NCBI GenBank assembly: GCA_963281255.1
Contig: OY725504.1
Span: 620,001 to 684,000, forward strand
DNA: 64,000 nt
Direction of reading: 5' to 3'
Source: Aphrocallistes beatrix
Taxonomy: Eukaryota > Porifera > Hexactinellida > Sceptrulophora > Aphrocallistidae
Shown here: piece by piece, positions 59,137-64,000 of the stretch
How positions within the stretch are numbered: the first letter of the stretch is position 1
Layout: every line of letters begins with the position of its first letter
Program-made: the position numbers and the translations under genes
Notes under the pieces: model-generated
The model's database searches: none
What the model was told of the DNA's origin: nothing
Seen by the model: only the letters and a program-made list of their open reading frames with translations

Positions 59137-59373
59137 ATGACAGTTATGAACCCAAAATCAAATATGAATTCTTTCGAAGCTCTCAGAAAGAAAGTTCTTG
59201 CTGTTATTATCAAGGAGCAGAGGCGGGAGAGCTACCGAGAAGCTGCAAAGCCCATCTGGTGGCCCACCGGGGTTGTTTTCAGGAACTTGTCGCGGATGAG
59301 CAAGGACCTTATGCTATGTGCGGAGGCTATACGTTTTGCTCTAATAATATTTCCGAATAGTATGTTATTATAA
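59137..59373 (+). CDS. Unrecognised short ORF with WWPTGVVF motif, possible gene fragment
   Basis: The ORF reads MTVMNPKSNMNSFEALRKKV, then a basic stretch, then KPIWWPTGVVFRNLSRMSKD and ends within a hydrophobic stretch. Base composition at 59160-59340 is less AT-rich than its surroundings and the amino-acid usage is protein-like, with a helix, a Trp-Trp-Pro motif and a second helix. No family is recognised. It starts about 90 bases after the hAT-like element 58681-59044. It could be an exon of an unannotated plus-strand gene, a decayed gene copy, or part of a transposon. No clear donor site was found. Confidence 0.3.
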   Translation: MTVMNPKSNMNSFEALRKKVLAVIIKEQRRESYREAAKPIWWPTGVVFRNLSRMSKDLMLCAEAIRFALIIFPNSMLL

Positions 59374-59661
59374 TTATCCCTCAAGATTACGTTCAATACT
59401 GTGAAATATTTCTTTGAAATTTTAGAAAAAAAGTAGTGAAGATATAATTTGAGTTCCAAAAAGGTTCGGATACATTTTTTAGTACGCAAATGTGAGAAAT
59501 TGTTTCTAAATGGGTTTCAATTCCTCATTAGTTTTAATAACGAAATATTTGGGACATTTCACACAAATTAATTTAATAGGAAAATGAACATACACTAAAA
59601 TACACACTAAAACTAAAATTAAAAAATTAGTTGTTCATGTAGAGGGAAGAGAGGTTGGAGG

Positions 59662-59928
59662 CATAGGCGTCGTAAACTTTATTTCCTACCCTTGGACTGC
59701 CCGGCCACAATAATCCAGGGCCGTTCAGTCAGTTAATCGGGCCGTATCTTCAGCTGATCCAGCGTTACCGTCAGCCAAATGGGCCGTGAACCCTTGATCT
59801 ACATGAGGAATTAGTAACAGCCAATTACCAGTACATAATAGCACTAAGCTTTTTACCGGGTAGTACCCGGCATTCACTCTGGGCCGCCCGGCAATTGCCG
59901 GGTAACCGGGTGGGTTACGACGCCTATG
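59662..59928. mobile_element. hAT-type MITE with 8-bp target duplication
   Basis: Perfect 14-bp inverted ends (CATAGGCGTCGTAA) and perfect 8-bp direct repeats GTTGGAGG at 59654-59661 and 59929-59936. The 8-bp duplication and CATAGGCG-type ends are typical of hAT elements. It is 267 bp, non-coding, and supplies the stop codon of the ORF 59924-60301. Confidence 0.93.
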
Positions 59929-60301
59929 GTTGGAGGGGGCATGTTAGGGGAGGAGCTGGGATCCTCTTAATGGCTGCTTCCATTTGTAAAAATGAAGGAG
60001 GAGGTAGTGAGGGGAGAGAGGGTGGAGGGGGAATATCTGGTGGAGGAGCAGGAACCCTGCTGATTGATGTTGCTGTAATGCAAATCAGCAACTCCTCTTT
60101 CAAGAGTTTCATTGGGTCTGTGAAATCGATGTGGCTTGGCGAAGGTTTATCAGTGTGGTACGAAGCCTTCCCTCTCCGCTGTTCCTCTGCCACACATTCA
60201 CGGAGTTGTCTTCTCAGTTCCTCGACCATTTCCATTTGTGATTTTGATTTCAAATCGATTGTAGTTATAGCTTTCTGTACTATCAGGCGCGAATGTTCCA
60301 T
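59924..60301 (-). CDS. Small proline-rich protein, uncharacterised, 3' end altered by a hAT MITE
   Basis: ORF of 125 codons, MEHSRLIVQKAITT onward. It has an amphipathic, probably coiled-coil segment (QMEMVEELRRQLRECVAEEQRR, residues about 22-44), a helix around DPMKLLKEELLI and a Pro-rich tail (PAPPPDIPPPPSLPSLPPP). I do not recognise the family. An in-frame TAG 10-12 bases before the ATG fits either a single-exon gene or a last exon with acceptor just before CTTCGATTA. The stop TAG (59924-59926) lies in the terminal repeat of the inserted element 59662-59928. Without the element and one target copy the frame would run 11 codons further. It is head-to-head with RSU1. Confidence 0.45.
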   Translation of the reverse strand: MEHSRLIVQKAITTIDLKSKSQMEMVEELRRQLRECVAEEQRRGKASYHTDKPSPSHIDFTDPMKLLKEELLICITATSISRVPAPPPDIPPPPSLPSLPPPSFLQMEAAIKRIPAPPLTCPLQP

Positions 60302-60310
60302 TAATCGAAG

Positions 60311-60336
60311 CTAATTTGTGTGGGCACACAAATTAG
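60311..60336. promoter_or_regulatory. Perfect 12-bp inverted repeat in the RSU1 divergent promoter region
   Basis: CTAATTTGTGTG, two-base spacer, CACACAAATTAG. It lies 10 bases upstream of the minus-strand ATG at 60301 and 235 bases before RSU1. It could be a dimer-binding site, a hairpin in the 5' leader, or a MITE remnant. Confidence 0.45.
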
Positions 60337-60570
60337 AGCTCTGCCTTAGCATCTTCGCAGGATCTTTAGTATTAGATGTGTCGGCACCTAATATTGGATA
60401 ACTGAAGTTCTCTACTAGTTTGTAACGAAATGATTGGAACATATCACACTGGGCATTCTACGTTAAAATCTGATTTTATTACAATTTCAACTCATGAATC
60501 AATAAGTCAGCTTAATTAAGTTGAAAATATTTTTTTCTTAGATTATTGTTTAACTTCCATACCAGATTGG

Positions 60571-61479
60571 ATGAGTAGGAATCTACGCAAAGTAATTGAG
60601 TCGAACAACTCAAAACAGGAGAGAGAGCTGATAATCTCAGACGAGAACATCGGTTCTCTGGCCGAGATTCCAGAAATCTTCTCGCTTTCTCACCTCACTC
60701 GCCTCAACCTCTCACACAACCGACTAGAAGAGATAGACCCGAATATCTACAGTCTCTCCAACCTGGAGTACCTCAACCTGTTCAACAACAACTTGGAAGA
60801 GTTGCCGGGGTCGCTTAGCGCGATGCCGAAACTTCGCGAGCTGAATGCCGGTCTGAACCGGTTGATACAACTCCCGCGGGGGTTCGGCACCTGTCCCTGT
60901 CTACAGGTGCTCGACCTGACCTACAATAACCTCACAAACGCCTCACTCCCGGCCAACTTCAGGTATCTAAGCGGGACGCTTCGCGCGCTTTTCTTAGGCG
61001 ACAACGAGCTGACGTCGGTTCCGCCGGAGATCGGACTCTTCTCCAAGCTGGACGTGTTGGTCCTTAGAGACAATAACATCCGAGACGTCCCGGCTGACAT
61101 TGGGCGACTCCCGAAGCTGAGAGAGCTCCATCTCAACGGAAACCAAATCCGCCTCTTGCCCCCAGACCTCGGACAGTTGGACTTCTCTGATCCGGCGAAG
61201 TCCTTCTTCCGAGTGTTCGACAACCCGCTAGTGGACCCCCTCCGGGAGCAACACGACGCGATGAAGAACAACACAGACCTCTTCGTGAAGTATCTCAAGT
61301 CCCCTCAGTACATGGAGCTGTACACTCTGTACACCGTAGGAGCTAAGAGGGGGTGCTACCCACCGGATATAAAGAGGGACCGCTCTGGGAAAAAATCTCG
61401 TAAGACACCGAAATTCAAATCAGCTGAAGTTAAGCGGGCTACGAGTCCCTCCGAACCAGTGACAGCTCCGGAATCATGA
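60571..61479 (+). CDS. RSU1: Ras suppressor protein 1, leucine-rich repeat protein
   Basis: Intronless 302-codon ORF. MSRNLRKVIESN aligns with the MSKSLKKLVEES start of human RSU1, which fixes the ATG. About seven leucine-rich repeats follow (residues 40-205) with the LxxLxLxxNxL pattern; FNNNLEELPGSLSAMPKL, LNRLIQLPRGFG and LDLTYNNLTNASLP are family hallmarks. The C-terminal cap includes FDNPLVDPLREQ and YLKSPQYMELY, as in RSU1. A Lys/Arg-rich tail (KSRKTPKFKSAEVKRATSPSE) makes it somewhat longer than the 277-residue human protein. Known role: cytoplasmic partner of PINCH in the ILK-PINCH-parvin complex at integrin adhesions, and suppressor of Ras-driven transformation. Codon third positions are visibly richer in C and G than in the neighbours. 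It starts 270 bases from the divergent small ORF, so a shared promoter is possible. Confidence 0.95.
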   Translation: MSRNLRKVIESNNSKQERELIISDENIGSLAEIPEIFSLSHLTRLNLSHNRLEEIDPNIYSLSNLEYLNLFNNNLEELPGSLSAMPKLRELNAGLNRLIQLPRGFGTCPCLQVLDLTYNNLTNASLPANFRYLSGTLRALFLGDNELTSVPPEIGLFSKLDVLVLRDNNIRDVPADIGRLPKLRELHLNGNQIRLLPPDLGQLDFSDPAKSFFRVFDNPLVDPLREQHDAMKNNTDLFVKYLKSPQYMELYTLYTVGAKRGCYPPDIKRDRSGKKSRKTPKFKSAEVKRATSPSEPVTAPES

Positions 61480-61600
61480 ATAGAATATCTAGCATCCTTA
61501 CTCTTATGTTATTTTGTTTGTTTATTTATTACAGATATTGATTAAAAGATTGGAATGGTGAACATAATAGTCACAAATTAATTCTAAGCTTCTCTTGACT

Positions 61601-62106
61601 GGCGGGACGATATTCCGTCCCGGAAATTAGGTACCTTTTCTGTCCCGTCCCGGAGATTAGGCATCTTGACTCGTCCCGTCCCGGAAATTAGGCATCTTGA
61701 CTCGTCCCGTCCCGGAAATTAGGCATCTTAACCCGTCCCGTCCCGGAAATTAGGCATCTTGACTCGTCCCGTCCCGGAAATTAGGTACCTTTTCTGTCCC
61801 GTCCCAGAGATTAGGCATCTTAACCCGTCCCGTCCCGTCCCGGAAATTAGGTACCTTTTCTGTCCCGTCCCGGAGATTAGGCATCTTGACTCGTCCCGTT
61901 CCGGAAATTAGGTACCTGATGGTTCCGTCCCGTCCCGGAAATTAGGTACCTTTTCTGTCCCGTCCCGGAGATTAGGCATCTTAACCCGTCCCGTCCCGGA
62001 AATTAGGCATCTTGACTCGTCCCGTCCCGGAAATTAGGTACCTGATGGTTCCGTCCCGTTCCGGAAATTAGGCATCTTAACCCGTCCCGTCCCGGAAATT
62101 AGCCAT
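61601..62106. repeat. 31-bp minisatellite between RSU1 and MICU (array D)
   Basis: About 15 units built of CCCGTCCCGGAAATTAGG followed by CATCTTGACT or TACCTTTTCT-type tails, period close to 31 bp. It ends 40 bases before the MICU start codon, so it occupies the expected promoter or 5' UTR region. Confidence 0.95.
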
Positions 62107-62146
62107 GCCCTGATTATACGCATATTAGTGACTATGTTGTATTAGG

Positions 62147-64000
62147 ATGATTAGAGGATTGTTAAGAGCTCGACTATGCAAACACACTTCCCATCAGATG
62201 TACTACAAACACTTCATTCACTCGGATAGACCATTAGAAACTACACACACGAGTCAGCCCGAAAGTTCCTATAAATCCTCTCTCCTTCTGACTCTAGTGC
62301 TGGGAGCAGTGATTGGGTATCTCTACAATAAGCGAGATAAGTTTAGTAGTGTAGCTGTTGACACGAATGTACACACACAACAGAACTTCACACCAGTCGA
62401 ACTAACCGCAGGCAAGAAGTTATCCAGACAGGAGAAATCTTTCTCTGAGAATGCAAGTTATATGTGCCAAGGTGTCCTCTACATGTCTCCAGCGGAATTC
62501 TTGAAAGTTGTGACGAAAACTGGACACGATATATCTGAAGACAATACTTCTATCATTAAAGTTAAATTGAAGGAAGCTAATAAATGGCTGTCAGTGACTT
62601 CGAAGAGATCTAGTAACCAGGATAGATTCCTTCGAGACGTCTGGAGCAAAGGGTTCCTGTCTTACCCAGACTACAGGTTATTAGTCTACGTACACCCAAT
62701 ATCTTCCATTAAAAATAGTTATATTTCTAATCTATTTCTGAAATCAGTAACATTTAATGGAAATATTCTAATAATTAAATCAAAAGATTCCAAAAGTTCA
62801 TATGAGGAAAGAAATCAATTCCAAGCGAGCGAAGTTTCGTGAAAATTTCGCTTGCGGAATTGGTTTTTCCTTCTGTGAACTTAGAATATTTGCATCAATT
62901 AGTAGTGAGATGAGACTTTTTTTAATTTTAAGGTGTTAAAATTATAATTATATTAGAAAAGTTATTTTAATTATCTATATTTTGTATGAATCCACTTGAT
63001 ATATTTAACTTTTATAGATTTGCTAATTGACTCAGTTATTCATTGTAGATTCCTGCTTTCCGCACTGATCAAGCCTAAGAACCATTTCAAGGTCGCTTTC
63101 AACATATTCGACAGAGACAAGAGCGGAGATATAGAACTAAGCGAGTTCATTCAAGTTCAGAACTCCATTCTGGGTCGCGTCCCGGAAATATTAGATCCCA
63201 GAGGCTCCCAATTCAAATCCTCTCTTCTCTTGCAACTTTTCGGAAGGGACGGAAAGGGGAAATTATCCTTTGAGGAATTCTCTAAGTTTATAGACTCTCT
63301 TCAGAGAGAAGTGCTGCACTTTGAGTTCAATAAATATGCGAAGGGGAATGCAACTATTTCGAGTGAAGATTTCGCTCAATTAATTCTACAATACAACACT
63401 CTTCCTCTCAACCATATCCGGGTGAGAAATAGCATATTTCAGTAACATGTTAGGATAGGAAAAATATAGGAACTTTCGAATGAATTCAGAGTAATTACTG
63501 GATATATTCCGAACTGCAGATGAAAAATTAGGTCCATGATAAATTAATTCGGAAAAATAATATACAAGATAAAGTTATGAAAATGATTAGCATCTAGGCG
63601 TTTATGTTAAAATCACGTAGAATTTCCTGAAAAGTTGACACATTTGAAATTCATTAAAATTTAAATTCAGATGTTGAGTAGAAATTTTTATTTTGGTTTA
63701 GTCTCGATTGCATCAGAGGTTCGGAGAGAACATGAGGTCTCATCCGGAGTTTGATTTCTCTCAGTACGACCAATTCAACACTCTCCTACTCAACCTCGAA
63801 GACTTCTCTACCCTCCTGAACATATACACTGTCCCAGGGAAAGGTGTCAAGAAAAGAGAGTTTAATCAGGCAGTCCTGATATCCTGTGGCCTCAAATTCG
63901 ATCCAGACCTGCTGGAGGTTCTGTATGCCATATTCGACAAGGATAGAGACGGATTTCTGAGCTATGACGAATTCCTGGACACCATGGCCAGGCGCCAGAA
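62147..64000 (+). CDS. Mitochondrial calcium uptake protein (MICU family), 3' end outside window
   Basis: Exons: 1, 62147-62676 (phase 2); 2, 63049-63421; 3, 63702 to beyond the right edge. The N-terminus MIRGLLRARLCKHTSHQMYYKHF is basic and free of acids, a likely mitochondrial presequence, followed by a predicted membrane helix (SSLLLTLVLGAVIGYLY). Exon 1 carries the YMSPAEFLKVV motif of MICUs. Exon 2 gives EF-hand 1 with a complete loop (DRDKSGDIELSE), then the degenerate middle lobes. Exon 3 gives EF-hand 2 (DKDRDGFLSYDE). Both calcium loops look functional. Known role: intermembrane-space regulator that gates the MCU uniporter by calcium. Whether it is MICU1, 2 or 3 cannot be told from the part present. 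The start could be preceded by a spliced 5' UTR, since ATTAG lies directly before the ATG region. Confidence 0.9.

Noticed and set aside
59895-60314. Plus-strand 139-codon Gly/Ser-rich ORF
   Set aside because: Antisense of the proline-rich minus-strand ORF; Gly-rich because it reads the complement of Pro codons, and it starts inside a MITE.
60921-61298. Minus-strand 125-codon ORF
   Set aside because: Antisense of RSU1; no independent evidence.

Overview
Metazoan nuclear DNA, AT-rich, with spliceosomal GT-AG introns, often only about 60 bp long. Four protein families of animals are recognised: a HERC1-type giant HECT ligase, a Ras suppressor protein 1 (RSU1), a mitochondrial calcium uptake protein (MICU) and a PTB-domain docking protein of the FRS2/Gab kind. 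The dispersed Tc1/mariner/pogo- and hAT-like MITEs and many satellites suit an invertebrate. I cannot name the phylum.

Layout. From 58294 down to the left edge (minus strand) runs one very large gene, the HERC1 orthologue. I could phase 54 exons, about 2,946 codons: N-terminal helical region, first RCC1-like propeller, long helical region, SPRY domain, UBA domain and the first blade of the WD40 propeller. The rest of WD40, the second RCC1 propeller and the catalytic HECT domain lie beyond position 1. The introns hold no other HERC1 exon I could find but much repeat DNA. One of them (40848-46908) hides a complete two-exon gene on the plus strand (41274-42508) with its own TATA box. It encodes a 372-residue docking protein with an FRS2-like PTB domain and tyrosines in GRB2, PI3K and SHP2-type contexts.

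The right end is compact. A short proline-rich minus-strand ORF (59924-60301), whose stop codon comes from an inserted hAT MITE, lies head-to-head with intronless RSU1 (60571-61479, plus). A 31-bp minisatellite fills the gap to a MICU gene (62147 to the right edge, plus, incomplete).

Repeats are the most unusual part. A 6.4-kb array of palindromic 18/22-bp monomers (5016-11434) sits in one HERC1 intron. A 0.7-kb array of 10-bp palindromic monomers (56582-57260) sits in another, and a short AT-rich palindromic array (898-1012) in a third. All three adjoin copies of the same dispersed 150-190 bp module, although their monomers are unrelated. At least 13 copies or fragments of one pogo-like MITE family (TA target sites, ends CAGTCGACTCCGC or CAGGTGACTCCGC) lie in HERC1 introns, several within 25 bp of a splice site.

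The genes do not form a functional unit in the bacterial sense. HERC1 is a ubiquitin ligase scaffold, RSU1 belongs to integrin adhesion complexes (PINCH partner), MICU gates the mitochondrial calcium uniporter, and the nested gene is a receptor tyrosine kinase adaptor.
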